28,771 nt of DNA from Streptomyces sp. NRRL F-5630 (GCF_000719475.1 NZ_JOGO01000073.1:1-28771); one strand, 5' to 3'; positions 1-8,983 are shown, numbered from the stretch's first letter. A program made the numbers and translations. The notes: generated by a model not told the origin, from the sequence alone.

Positions 1-52
1 GGTTTCGGGGCTCCGCCCCGGGCCCCGCTCCTCAAGCGCCGGAGGGGCTGGG
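1..52. repeat. Streptomyces-type dispersed intergenic element
   Basis: The segment has a GC hairpin (arms 6-11 and 15-20, loop TCC) followed by CAAGCGCCGGAGGGGCTGG at about 34-52. From general knowledge, this pair of motifs recurs between genes in many Streptomyces genomes. It lies beyond the 3' end of the minus-strand helicase gene, so the hairpin may also act as a weak terminator. No coding potential is seen. Confidence 0.5.
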
Positions 53-162
53 ATGTGGGGGCCGTGAGGGGCTGGGATGTGGTGGCCGCGAGGGGCTGGG
101 ATGCGGTGGCCGTGAGGGGCTGGGGTGTGGTGGCCGTGAGGGGGTGGGATGCGGTGGCCGGG
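43..162. repeat. 24-bp tandem repeat, five imperfect copies
   Basis: Units start at 43, 67, 91, 115 and 139, each close to AGGGGCTGGGATGTGGTGGC plus four bases. Copies differ at one to three positions. The period is a multiple of three, so an open frame with an 8-residue repeat runs through it, but that frame has no family likeness and no ribosome binding site. The array looks like amplification of the last part of the dispersed element at 1-52. Confidence 0.85.
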
Positions 163-224
163 AGCGTGACGGGCTGGGTGGAGGGGGCGGGCGTTGAAGG
201 GGCCGGTGGTGGGGGCGTCGGGGG

Positions 225-3200
225 TCAGTCCACCACGTGGCCTCCTTCCTCCTTCGCGCTGCACGAGGCGCGGAAGGCGCAGTGGTCGCAGTGGGGGCCC
301 GGGGTGGGGCGGAAGCGTTCGTCGAGGACGCGGGCCGCGGCTTCCGTGAGGAGGCCGGGGAGCCAGTCGCCCTCGGGGGGGTCCTGGGACTGGACCTTCG
401 GGGAGAGGGGGTCCTTCCGGGAGGCTTCCAGGCGCAGGTGGACCAGTTCCGCTCCGCCCGGCGTCAGGGGGCCCACCGCGCCTTCGGCCACCGCGCGCTG
501 GTAGACCGCCAGCTGGGGGTGGTGATCGACCTCGGCCGCCGTGGGGGCGTTCTTGCCGGTCTTGAAGTCGACGACGTACGCCCGGCCCCGCGTGTCGGCG
601 TCGACGCGGTCCATCGTGCCCCTGATGCGGATCTCGTGGTCCCCTGCGGGGAGCGTCACGTCGAAGGGGTGCTCGCTCGCGACCGGGGTGCGGCCCGTGC
701 GGTCCAGGACGTGCCAGCGCAGGAAGCGCTCCAGGGCCGCGCGCGCGTTCTCCTTCTCCTGCGCCGACTTCCACGGCGCGTCGAAGGCGAGGCCGTCCCA
801 CACCGTGTCGAGGCGTTCCATCAGGACGTCCAGGTCGGCGGGGCTGCGTCCGGTCGCGACCTCGTCGGCGAGGACGTGGACGACGTTGCCGAAGCCCTGC
901 GCCGTGCTCGCGGGCGCCTCGGCCCGTACCTCCCGGCCCAGGAACCACTGGAGCGCGCACACGTCCACGAGTTGGCCGAGCGCGCTCGCCGAGAGCGCGA
1001 GCGGCTGCGCCGGGTCGCGCACGGGGACCTCGTTCACCGTCTCGTCGGCCAGGCCCCACCACGTCCCCGGGTGGGCGGTCGGCACGAGGGGCCTGCCGTC
1101 GCCGTCGGTGAGCGCGGCGAGGCGGGCGAGGCGGCGCGCGGCGGCCTCGCGCAGCGCGGGCGAGGCGTGCGGGTCGACGGTCGTCGCGCGCAGTTCGGCG
1201 ACGAGCGCGGGCACGGCGAGCGGGCGGCGTGGACGGACGGTGAGATGGCGCGGTGCGACGTCGAGTTCGGTGAGGAAGCGCGAGGGCTGGTCGCCGTCCT
1301 CGGCCGGGGCCTTCACCGCCGTGACGACGAGACGGTCCGCCGCGCGCGTCGCCGCCACGTAGAAGAGCCTGCGCTCCTCGGCGAGCAGCGCGCCGGGCGT
1401 GAGCGGTTCGGCGAGGCCGTCGCTGCCGATGCGGTCCGCCTCCAGGAGCGAACCGCGCCGCCGCAGGTCGGGCCACACGCCTTCCTGCACGCCCGCGACG
1501 ACGACGAGCCGCCATTGCAGGCCCTTCGCGCGGTGGGCGGTCATGAGGCGGACGGCGTCGGGGCGGACGGTGCGGCCCGAGAGGGTGTCGGCGGCTATCT
1601 CCTGCGCCTCGGTCTCGGCGAGGAAGTTGAGCGCGCCGCGCCCGCCCGTGCGTTCCTCGGCGCGCGCGGCGGTCGCGAAGAGCGCGCACACCGCGTCGAG
1701 GTCGCGGTCCGCGTTGCGGCCGGCCGCGCCCCCGCGCCGCGAGGCCCGCTCCAGGCGCGTGGGCCACCGCGTCCCGTTCCACAGCTCCCACAGCGCCTCC
1801 TCCGCCGTGCCGCCCTTCGCGAGCAGCGCGCGCGTCCCGGCGAGCAGGAGACCGAGCGTGCGCGCCGCCTTCGCGTACGCGGCGTCGTGCGCGATGAGCC
1901 GTTCCGGCTCCGCGAGCGCGCGCGCGAGCAGCACGTCCGAGGGGGGCGGTACGGGGTTGCCGGCCGCGCGCTCCTCGGCGCGCAGCGCCCGCCCGAGGCG
2001 CCGCAGATCGGCCGCGTCCATGCCGCACAGGGGGGAGGCGAGGAGGTCGAGGGCGGTCTCGGTGGCGATCCAGGAAGGCTCCGGGGACGGTTCGGGTTCC
2101 CCCGTCTCGCCGCTCGCCCCGGCCTCCGCCGTCCCAGCTCGTGCCTCGGCCGCCCCCGCCTCGCCGCGTGCCTCGGCCATCACCGTCTCGCCGCGCGCCT
2201 CCGCCTCCGCCGTCACGCGCAGGGCCGTCAGGAGGGGCTGGACCGCCGGTTCGAGGCGGAGCGGGAGTTCGTCGCCCGCCGTGTCGACGGGGACGCCCGC
2301 GGCGGTGAGGGAGCGCCGCAGGGCGGGGAGGCGGTGGGCCGCGCGGAGCAGTACGGCCATCTCGCCCCACGGCACGCCGTCCTCCAGGTGGGCGCGGCGC
2401 AGGAGGTCGGCGACGTGTTCGGTCTCGGCGCCCGGGCTCGGGCACGTGTAGACCTCGACGCTGCCGCCCTCGCGGGTGGGCAGGGGGGCGCGGTGGGCGC
2501 GGACGGCGGCGGCGGGGAGGCGGGTGAGGGGGATGCGCAGGGTCAGGGCGCGGGTCGCGTCGAGCACCCGGCGCGCCGCGCGGCGCGCGGTGGGGAGCAC
2601 GACGACGGCGGCGGGGGCGCCGCTGGTCGTGCGGAAGGTGTCGGAGAAGCCGAGGATGCCGTTCACGTCGGCGCCCCGGAAGGCGTAGATCGACTGGTCG
2701 GGGTCGCCGAAGGCGAGGAGCGTGCGGCCCTGTCCGGCGAGCGCTTCGAGGAGGCGGACCTGGGCGGGGTCGGTGTCCTGGTACTCGTCGACGTAGACGG
2801 CGTCGTACGCGTGCGCGAGTTCCCTCGCGACGTCGGGGCGGCGGGCGAGGAGGTCGGCGCGGTGGACGAGTTCGGCGTAGTCGATGACGCCCTGGAGGTC
2901 GAGCACGTCGAGGTACTCGGCGAGGAACGCGGCGGCGGCCTGCCAGTCGGGGCGGCCGGTGCGGCGCGCGAAGCGGTGCAGGGCGGCCGGGTCGAGGCCG
3001 AGTTCGCGGCTGCGGGCGAGCACGGCGCGTACCTCGTCGGCGAAGCCTCGCGTCGTCAGGCAGGCACGGAGCTGACCGGGCCAGCGGACCCGGCCCCGCC
3101 CCTGGGCCGCGAGGGCGATCTCGCCCTCCAGGAGTTCGCGCACGGCGAGGTCCTGCTCGGGCCCGGAGAGCAGCCGGACCGGGGAACCGTCGGGGCCGGC

Positions 3201-3590
3201 CTCCTGGTGGGCCCGGACGAGGGCGTAGCCGTAGGAGTGGAAGGTCGTGGCGCGGGGGGCCGAGGCGGGGCCGATGCGCAGGGCCATGCGGTCGCGCAGC
3301 GAGACGGCGGCCTTGCGGCTGAAGGTGAGGACGAGGAGGCGTTCGGGGTCCGCGCCCGCCTCCACGCGGGCGGCGACGGACTCGACGAGCGTCTCGGTCT
3401 TGCCGGTGCCGGGACCCGCGAGGACGAGGAGAGGTCCGGAGGCGTGCTCAACCACCGCCCGCTGGTGCGCGTCCAGAGGGACGGGGCCCGGCGGGGTCCG
3501 CGGGGTGCGCACCAGCCGGTAGCCGCCCGCGCTCCGCCGCCCGGCCCATGGGCGCGCGGCGTGGGACGAGGTGCGGGAGGAGGTGCTCAC
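225..3590 (-). CDS. UvrD/RecB-type ATP-dependent helicase-nuclease, AdnA-like subunit
   Basis: 1121 aa superfamily 1A helicase with a C-terminal RecB-type nuclease, expected to resect double-strand breaks. Helicase motifs: Walker A GPGTGKT (59-65), TFHSYGYALV, Walker B with VDEYQDTD, GDPDQSIYAFRG, TAHRAKGLQW and the motif VI segment LFYVAATRA. The nuclease has a conserved His (about 905), GTMDRVD (991-997), DFKTGK (1008-1013) and a QLAVYQ segment. Cys878 plus Cys1101, 1104 and 1110 fit the AddB/AdnAB iron-sulfur staple. An Ala/Glu-rich insert with AEARGE repeats (roughly 455-505) sits within the helicase core. The ATL gene lies 115 bp upstream, the same neighbourhood as mycobacterial adnA (Rv3202c). 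On that model adnB would lie beyond the left edge. Assignment as AdnA rather than AdnB rests on context only. Confidence 0.9.
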   Translation of the reverse strand: MSTSSRTSSHAARPWAGRRSAGGYRLVRTPRTPPGPVPLDAHQRAVVEHASGPLLVLAGPGTGKTETLVESVAARVEAGADPERLLVLTFSRKAAVSLRDRMALRIGPASAPRATTFHSYGYALVRAHQEAGPDGSPVRLLSGPEQDLAVRELLEGEIALAAQGRGRVRWPGQLRACLTTRGFADEVRAVLARSRELGLDPAALHRFARRTGRPDWQAAAAFLAEYLDVLDLQGVIDYAELVHRADLLARRPDVARELAHAYDAVYVDEYQDTDPAQVRLLEALAGQGRTLLAFGDPDQSIYAFRGADVNGILGFSDTFRTTSGAPAAVVVLPTARRAARRVLDATRALTLRIPLTRLPAAAVRAHRAPLPTREGGSVEVYTCPSPGAETEHVADLLRRAHLEDGVPWGEMAVLLRAAHRLPALRRSLTAAGVPVDTAGDELPLRLEPAVQPLLTALRVTAEAEARGETVMAEARGEAGAAEARAGTAEAGASGETGEPEPSPEPSWIATETALDLLASPLCGMDAADLRRLGRALRAEERAAGNPVPPPSDVLLARALAEPERLIAHDAAYAKAARTLGLLLAGTRALLAKGGTAEEALWELWNGTRWPTRLERASRRGGAAGRNADRDLDAVCALFATAARAEERTGGRGALNFLAETEAQEIAADTLSGRTVRPDAVRLMTAHRAKGLQWRLVVVAGVQEGVWPDLRRRGSLLEADRIGSDGLAEPLTPGALLAEERRLFYVAATRAADRLVVTAVKAPAEDGDQPSRFLTELDVAPRHLTVRPRRPLAVPALVAELRATTVDPHASPALREAAARRLARLAALTDGDGRPLVPTAHPGTWWGLADETVNEVPVRDPAQPLALSASALGQLVDVCALQWFLGREVRAEAPASTAQGFGNVVHVLADEVATGRSPADLDVLMERLDTVWDGLAFDAPWKSAQEKENARAALERFLRWHVLDRTGRTPVASEHPFDVTLPAGDHEIRIRGTMDRVDADTRGRAYVVDFKTGKNAPTAAEVDHHPQLAVYQRAVAEGAVGPLTPGGAELVHLRLEASRKDPLSPKVQSQDPPEGDWLPGLLTEAAARVLDERFRPTPGPHCDHCAFRASCSAKEEGGHVVD

Positions 3591-3705
3591 TGTGGTTGGC
3601 CGGTCCTGGTGGGGTCGTCGGGGGTTCGACGCTACGTCCCTCGTGGGGGCGGGGCGAAGTCGTGGGGCGGGGCCGCGGGTGTGTGCTTGCGCACGGGCAC
3701 GGCCC

Positions 3706-4101
3706 TCACTCCTCGACCCCGTGCCACCGGGCCCCGCGCACGTCGACGCGGGGGAGGTGGTCCTCGCTCACGCTCGGGCGCAGCGGGGTGCCCTCCGCGT
3801 GGTAGTGGGCGAGGGCGCGGAGTTCGTGGCCGGGGAGGAGGGTGCCGTCGGAGCGGACGACGCGCCACCAGGGGACCTCGTCCCCGTACAGGGACAGGAC
3901 GCGGCCGACCTGGCGCGGCCCGACGCGGCGCGGGGGCTCGCCGGGGAGGCCGAGGTCCTCGTGTTCCCTGCGCTCCTCCTCCAGCCAGGCGGCGATGTCC
4001 CCGTAGGTCATTACCCGTCCGGGCGGGATGCGCGCGGCGACGTCGAGCACCCGGTCGACGTACGGAGGGGCCGGGGGTCCGGGGTCGTGCTGCTCGCTCA
4101 T
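3706..4101 (-). CDS. Alkyltransferase-like (ATL) MGMT-family protein lacking the catalytic Cys
   Basis: 131 aa, the size of a stand-alone MGMT DNA-binding domain. It has the expected core VDRVLDVAARIPPGRVMTYG (14-33), an RQVGRVLS helix and a G-E-L-R-A-L end. Where O6-alkylguanine-DNA alkyltransferases have PCHR, this protein has PWWR (about 77-80). The alkyl-accepting Cys is thus Trp, as in bacterial ATL proteins, which bind and flag O6-alkylguanine for nucleotide excision repair. Start chosen at MSEQHD with a G-rich upstream stretch; an in-frame ATG three codons earlier (4110) is also possible. It lies 115 bp upstream of the helicase on the same strand, so the pair may be a DNA-repair transcription unit. 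Rv3204 is the mycobacterial counterpart by position. Confidence 0.87.
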   Translation of the reverse strand: MSEQHDPGPPAPPYVDRVLDVAARIPPGRVMTYGDIAAWLEEERREHEDLGLPGEPPRRVGPRQVGRVLSLYGDEVPWWRVVRSDGTLLPGHELRALAHYHAEGTPLRPSVSEDHLPRVDVRGARWHGVEE

Positions 4102-4243
4102 CCCGCCCATCCTGCCGCACGCCTCCGACAGCGGGGGCGGTCTCCACGTCCGGGGCCGACACGACGGCGATGGGGTCCCCTCCCGGCGCGGGCTGCGGGA
4201 GGGTGTCAGGGGGCGCGGGCCCTGCCGCCCACGCTCCCGAATT

Positions 4244-4265
4244 GCACCCTGATGCCCCAGGGTGC
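4244..4265. promoter_or_regulatory. Inverted repeat in divergent intergenic region
   Basis: GCACCCTG, six bases, then CAGGGTGC: perfect 8-bp arms at 4244-4251 and 4258-4265. It lies 36 bp upstream of the plus-strand GTG at 4302 and about 140 bp from the divergent ATL gene. It could be an operator or a 5'-UTR hairpin. No convincing promoter hexamers were found beside it. Confidence 0.4.
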
Positions 4266-4301
4266 GGTCAGGCCGTGCCACCATCGTGCGGGCGGTGACA
4301 G

Positions 4302-7301
4302 GTGATCCCGAACCGACAAGTACCCGAGACTTCCGAGACCCCGAGGCGGCAGAGCGTGCGATCCGAAGAGCCGGACAGCTCTGCCGGCGTGTCTCCCCGC
4401 CAGGAACGGGACCCGCGGGGACCGGCCCCGCGGGAACCGGCCCCGGGGGTACCGGCCACGGGAGAACCGTCCCCGGAGGAGCGGGCACCGCACGGCGGCC
4501 CGGACGAGACCCGTGGCGCGGACGACACCCGCACCCCGGACGGCCCCCGCACCCCGCCAGGCGGCACGGAAGAGACCCGTGCCCCGCACGGCGGCGCGGA
4601 CGGACCCCGCACCCCGCCAGGCGGCACGGACGAGGCCGCCCCCGTGCCTCTCCGCAAGGCTTCCGCCAAGGGGCACGCCCCCCTCGCCGTCGGCGCCCAC
4701 CCCTCCCCCTCCCCCGAGCCCGAGGTCGTGCACGCCGACCAGGTGGAGGGGGACGAGCCGCTGCTGCCCGCGCGCGTGCACCGCCCGTACGACCTGCTGC
4801 GGCTGTGCGTCGGCGTGCTCGCCCTCGCGGTCGTGCTCGGCGTCGCCGCCTTCGCGCACGGGACGACGTCCGGGCTCGAACAGGACATCAACAGGGGGAC
4901 GGGCGAGGCACCGGATCTGCTGATCAAGTTCGCCGGGCTCGCCTCCAGCATCGCCGTGCTGCTCGTGCCCGTCGCCTTCGCGATCGAACGGCTCGTCAAA
5001 CGGGACGGGCTGCGCATCGCCGACGGCGTGCTCGCCGCCGTCCTCGCGCACGGCGTGACGCTCGCGACGGACCTGTGGGTCGCCGACTCGGCGCCGCAGT
5101 CGATCAAGGACGCGCTCACCCAGCCGTCCCCCGCCGACGTCCACGTCCTCACCGACCCGGTGCACGGCTACCTCGCCCCCGTCATCGCGTACATGACGGC
5201 CGTGGGGATGGCGCGCAGACCGCGGTGGCGCGTCGTGCTGTGGGTCGTGCTGCTGCTCGACGCCTTCGCGATGCTCGTCGTCGGCTACACGACGCCGTTC
5301 TCCATCGTCCTGACCGTGCTCATCGGCTGGTCCGTCGCCTACGGGACGCTCTACGCGGTCGGCTCGCCGAACGTGCGTCCCACCGGGCGCACTCTGCTCG
5401 CCGGGCTGCGCCACGTCGGCTTCCGCCCCGTCTCGGCGGCGCGCGCCGCCGAGGACGCCGAGGAGGCGGAGCGCGGGCGGCAGTACTTCGTCAGGCTGGA
5501 GGACGGGCCGCCGCTCGACGTCACCGTCGTCGACCGCGAGCAGCAGGCGCACGGCTTCTACTACCGCGCCTGGCGCCGCCTGACCCTGCGTACCGTCACG
5601 ACGGGCCGCAGCCTCCAGACGCTGCGCCAGGCACTCGAACAGGAGGCGCTGCTCGCCTACGCGGCGATCGCGGCCGGGGCCAACGCCCCGCGTCTCATCG
5701 CGACGTCCGAGCTCGGTCCCGACGCCGTCATGCTCGTCTACGAGCACACCGGGGGCCGCAGTCTCGACGCGCTCCCGGACGCCGCGATCACCGACGCGCT
5801 CATGCGCGACACGTGGCGGCAGGTGCGGGCGCTCCAGTCGCGGCGCATCGCGCACCGCAGGCTCACGGGGGACGCGATCCTCGTGGACCGCGAGGGGACC
5901 GTGATCCTCACCGACCTGCGCGGCGGCGAGATCGCGGCGGGCGACCTCGTGCTCCGCATGGACGTCAGCCAGCTCCTCACCACGCTCGGCCTGCGCGTCG
6001 GCGCCGAGCGCGCGGTCGCCGCCGCCGTCGACGTGCTCGGCCCGGACAAGATCGCCGACGCGCTGCCGCTGCTCCAGCCGATCGCGCTCTCCCGCTCCAC
6101 GCGCGCGACCCTGCGCCGCCTGAGCCGCGAGCGCGCCGAGCGGGAGCGGCAGGCGGTGCTCTCCGCCGCCGAGGCGCGCAAGGAGGCCCGCGGTGAGGCC
6201 GGGGAGGCCGAGGAGAGCGGGCGCAAGGCGGCCCGCGGCGAGCGGCAGGCGCAGAAGCGCGCCATCGACGAGGCCATGGACGAGGCCCGCGAGGAGGACC
6301 TGCTCGCGCAGATCCGCCACGAGGTGCTGCGCGTCCGCCCGCAGGCCCCCGTCGAGCCCGCCCGCCTGGAGCGCGTGCGCCCGCGCACGCTCGTCACCTT
6401 CATCGCTGGCGCGATCGCCGCGTACTTCCTGCTCGCGCAGCTCAGCACGATCGACTTCGACAAGATCCTCCACGAGGCGCGGTGGGGCTGGGTCGCCGCC
6501 GCCGCCGCCTTCTCCGCGCTCAGCTACGTGGCCGCCGCGATGAGCCTGCTCGGCTTCGTGCCCGAGCGGGTGCCGTGGCCGCGCGCGATCTCGGCGCAGG
6601 TCGCGGGCTCCTTCGTGAAGCTCGTGGCGCCGCCCGCGGTCGGCGGTCTCGCGCTCAACACGCGCTTCCTCCAGCGCGCGGGCGTGCGCCCCGGGCTCGC
6701 GGTCGCGAGCGTGGGCGCTTCACAGCTCTTCGGGCTCGCCTCGCACATCGTGCTGCTCCTCGCCTTCGGCTATCTGACGGGGACGGAGAAGACGCCCTCG
6801 CTCTCGCCGTCCCGCACCGTCATCGCGGGTCTGCTCACCGCCGCCGTGCTCGTCCTGGTCGTCACCGCCGTACCGTTCCTGCGGCGCTTCGTGGTGACCC
6901 GGGTGCGTTCGCTCTTCGCCGGTGTCGTGCCGCGCATGCTCGACGTCCTCCAGCGCCCCTCGAAGCTCCTCACCGGCATCGGCGGGATGCTCGCGCTCAC
7001 CGCCTGCTTCGTGATGTGCCTGGACGCCTCGGTGCGGGCGCTGGGCGGTTCCTCGACGCACGTGAGCCTCGCGAGCGTCGCCGTCGTCTTCCTCGCGGGG
7101 AACGCCGTCGGCTCGGCCGCGCCGACCCCCGGCGGCGTCGGCGCGGTGGAGGGGGCGCTCTCGGTGGGGCTCCTCGCCTTCGGCGTGCCGCTCTCGATCG
7201 GCCTTCCCTCCGTCATCCTCTTCCGCCTCCTCACCTTCTGGCTGCCGGTCCTGCCGGGCTGGCTCTGCTTCAACCAGCTCACCCGGAGAGGCGCACTGTA
7301 A
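4302..7301 (+). CDS. LPG-synthase/YbhN-type membrane protein with kinase-like domain
   Basis: 999 aa. Residues 1-155 are a Pro/Gly/Thr-rich disordered tail with a 20-residue repeat (GPRTPPGGT at 81 and 101). About six membrane segments follow (165-355). Residues 395-600 look like a degenerate kinase/AarF-type fold: IAHRRLTGD (516-524) where HRDLxxxN is expected and TDLRGG (537-542) where DFG is expected. A charged helical linker (605-680) leads to a second membrane block (695-995) of the lysylphosphatidylglycerol-synthase TM/UPF0104 family, with its hallmark PTPGGVGAVEG (from 941). The family is linked to lipid flipping or aminoacyl-lipid export, but no MprF synthase domain is present, so the substrate is unknown. 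The GTG start is weakly supported; an in-frame GTG at 4389 is an alternative. Confidence 0.85.
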   Translation: MIPNRQVPETSETPRRQSVRSEEPDSSAGVSPRQERDPRGPAPREPAPGVPATGEPSPEERAPHGGPDETRGADDTRTPDGPRTPPGGTEETRAPHGGADGPRTPPGGTDEAAPVPLRKASAKGHAPLAVGAHPSPSPEPEVVHADQVEGDEPLLPARVHRPYDLLRLCVGVLALAVVLGVAAFAHGTTSGLEQDINRGTGEAPDLLIKFAGLASSIAVLLVPVAFAIERLVKRDGLRIADGVLAAVLAHGVTLATDLWVADSAPQSIKDALTQPSPADVHVLTDPVHGYLAPVIAYMTAVGMARRPRWRVVLWVVLLLDAFAMLVVGYTTPFSIVLTVLIGWSVAYGTLYAVGSPNVRPTGRTLLAGLRHVGFRPVSAARAAEDAEEAERGRQYFVRLEDGPPLDVTVVDREQQAHGFYYRAWRRLTLRTVTTGRSLQTLRQALEQEALLAYAAIAAGANAPRLIATSELGPDAVMLVYEHTGGRSLDALPDAAITDALMRDTWRQVRALQSRRIAHRRLTGDAILVDREGTVILTDLRGGEIAAGDLVLRMDVSQLLTTLGLRVGAERAVAAAVDVLGPDKIADALPLLQPIALSRSTRATLRRLSRERAERERQAVLSAAEARKEARGEAGEAEESGRKAARGERQAQKRAIDEAMDEAREEDLLAQIRHEVLRVRPQAPVEPARLERVRPRTLVTFIAGAIAAYFLLAQLSTIDFDKILHEARWGWVAAAAAFSALSYVAAAMSLLGFVPERVPWPRAISAQVAGSFVKLVAPPAVGGLALNTRFLQRAGVRPGLAVASVGASQLFGLASHIVLLLAFGYLTGTEKTPSLSPSRTVIAGLLTAAVLVLVVTAVPFLRRFVVTRVRSLFAGVVPRMLDVLQRPSKLLTGIGGMLALTACFVMCLDASVRALGGSSTHVSLASVAVVFLAGNAVGSAAPTPGGVGAVEGALSVGLLAFGVPLSIGLPSVILFRLLTFWLPVLPGWLCFNQLTRRGAL
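4545..4630. repeat. Direct repeat inside the disordered tail coding region
   Basis: A 26-bp stretch beginning CCCCGCACCCCGCCAGGCGG occurs at 4545-4570 and again at 4605-4630, exactly 60 bp apart, coding for the repeated GPRTPPGGT segments. The identical DNA suggests a recent in-frame duplication in the membrane protein gene. Confidence 0.85.
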
Positions 7302-7384
7302 CCGGGTACACGGTCCGGGCCGGCCTCACCCGCCCGGCCCCCGCCCCGAGCGCCTCCCCCGTACCAGCCCCCAGGATGGGTCCC

Positions 7385-8983
7385 ATGCCTCACTCGCTCC
7401 CGCCCCGCCGCCCCTCCCGCCGTGCCCGGCCGCGCGCCGGGGCCGCCGTCCTCGTCGGTCTGAGCCTCGCCGTGTCCCTGACCGCCTGCTCCGACGACAG
7501 CGGGGGCGGCGGCGGGCCGACGAACGGCGCGAGCGGCAGCGATCCGCGCGGGCAGTCGCTGAGCTGGAAGAGCTGCCCGGCCCCCGACCAGGCCCAGGGC
7601 ACCGGCGACAAGCCGTCCCCCCTGCCCGGCGGGACGCGGTGGCAGTGCGCGACGATGCGGGCGCCGCTGGACTGGAAGCACCCCAAGGGCGCCTCGATCG
7701 ACCTCGCGCTCATCCGCGCCAAGGCGAAGGACCAGGGCAAGCGCATCGGCTCGCTCGTCTTCAACTTCGGCGGCCCCGGCGGCTCGGGCGTCGCGACGCT
7801 CCCCGCCTTCGGCGACACCTACGAGACGCTGCGCACCCGCTACGACCTCGTCAGCTTCGACCCGCGCGGCGTGGGGCGCAGCGCGCCCGTGGAGTGCGAG
7901 CGGGACAAGCGGCTCGACCAGTACTTCGCGCAGGACAACACCCCCGACGACGAGGCCGAGCGCAACGAGTTCGTCACGGCCACCAAGAACTTCAACGCCG
8001 CGTGCGAGAAGAACTCCCGCGCGATCCTGCCGCACGTCTCGACGACCGACGCGGCGCGCGACATGGACCTCCTGCGGCAGGTGCTCGGCGACAAGAAGCT
8101 CCACTACTTCGGCATCTCGTACGGCACCGAGCTGGGCGGCGTCTACGCGCACCTGTTCCCGAAGAACGTCGGCCGGGCCGTATTCGACGCCGTCGTGGAC
8201 CCCACCGAGGACAGCGCGCAGGGCTCCCTCGGCCAGGCGAAGGGCTTCCAGCTCGCGCTCGACAACTTCGCCGACGACTGCGTCAAGCAGGGCGAGGACT
8301 GCACGCTCGGGAACAGCCGGGCCGCGATCGAGAAGCGCGTCGCGAAGCTCCTGAAGGACCTCGACAGCAAGCCCCTGCCCGGCCTCGGGGAACGGCGGCT
8401 GACGCAGTCGGCGGGCACGGGCGGCATCGCGCAGGCCCTCTACTCCAAGGACTACTGGCCCTACCTGCGCGAAGGACTCCAGCAGGCGTACGACGGCGAC
8501 GGGCGCGTCCTGATGGCGCTCTCGGACGCGATGAACGGCCGCAACGAGGACGGCAGCTACTCCAACATCACCGCCGCGAACGTCGCCATCAACTGCGCCG
8601 ACGACAAGGAGCGGTACTTGATGGCGGATGTCGAGAAGAAGCTCCCGGAGTTCCGCGAGGCGTCCCCGGTCTTCGGCGACTTCCTCGCCTGGTCCCTCGT
8701 CAGCTGCACCGACTGGGCCGTGCGCGGCGCCGCCTCGCACCCCGACGTCTCGGCCCCGGGCGCCCCGCCGATCCTGGTCGTCGGCAACACGGGCGACCCG
8801 GCCACCCCCTACGAGGGCGCGGCGCGCATGGCGAAGCAGCTCGGCAAGGGCGTCGGCGTCGAGATCACGTACAAGGGCCAGGGGCACGGCTCGTACGACA
8901 GCGGCGACCCCTGCGTGCGCAAGGCGGTGGACGGCTACCTGCTGGACGGGACGGTGCCGAAGGCGGGGACCGTGTGCGGGTGA
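7385..8983 (+). CDS. Lipoprotein alpha/beta-hydrolase, tripeptidyl aminopeptidase (Tap/SlpD/SlpE) family
   Basis: 532 aa serine peptidase of family S33 type, expected to cut short peptides from the N-terminus outside the membrane. The signal peptide has an Arg-rich n-region, a hydrophobic stretch and the lipobox LTAC with Cys35, followed by a Gly/Ser linker. Oxyanion region FNFGGPGGSG is near 127-136, the nucleophile is in GISYG (Ser about 245), the Asp is in GNTGDPATP (about 471) and the His is in GQGHGS (about 501). The C-terminal part is the TAP-like extension. Start 7385 is preferred because AGGA lies 8 bp upstream; ATG 7376 is in frame. A paralogue follows 158 bp downstream. Streptomyces lividans has such an adjacent pair, slpD and slpE; which is which cannot be decided here. 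Confidence 0.9.
   Translation: MPHSLPPRRPSRRARPRAGAAVLVGLSLAVSLTACSDDSGGGGGPTNGASGSDPRGQSLSWKSCPAPDQAQGTGDKPSPLPGGTRWQCATMRAPLDWKHPKGASIDLALIRAKAKDQGKRIGSLVFNFGGPGGSGVATLPAFGDTYETLRTRYDLVSFDPRGVGRSAPVECERDKRLDQYFAQDNTPDDEAERNEFVTATKNFNAACEKNSRAILPHVSTTDAARDMDLLRQVLGDKKLHYFGISYGTELGGVYAHLFPKNVGRAVFDAVVDPTEDSAQGSLGQAKGFQLALDNFADDCVKQGEDCTLGNSRAAIEKRVAKLLKDLDSKPLPGLGERRLTQSAGTGGIAQALYSKDYWPYLREGLQQAYDGDGRVLMALSDAMNGRNEDGSYSNITAANVAINCADDKERYLMADVEKKLPEFREASPVFGDFLAWSLVSCTDWAVRGAASHPDVSAPGAPPILVVGNTGDPATPYEGAARMAKQLGKGVGVEITYKGQGHGSYDSGDPCVRKAVDGYLLDGTVPKAGTVCG

Noticed and set aside
43..162. CRISPR array
   Set aside because: Units are contiguous with no spacers and no cas genes nearby.
55..504. 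Open frame with 8-residue repeats (GWDVVAVR type)
   Set aside because: Created by the 24-bp tandem array and running into the helicase gene antisense; no ribosome binding site.
237..4298. Very long plus-strand open frame antisense to the helicase
   Set aside because: It is a by-product of high third-position GC; its product is Arg/Gly-rich with no family motifs, while the minus strand has full helicase and nuclease motifs.
4206..6473. Long minus-strand frame opposite the membrane protein gene
   Set aside because: Composition is that of an antisense shadow; the plus strand shows TM segments and the PTPGGVG motif.
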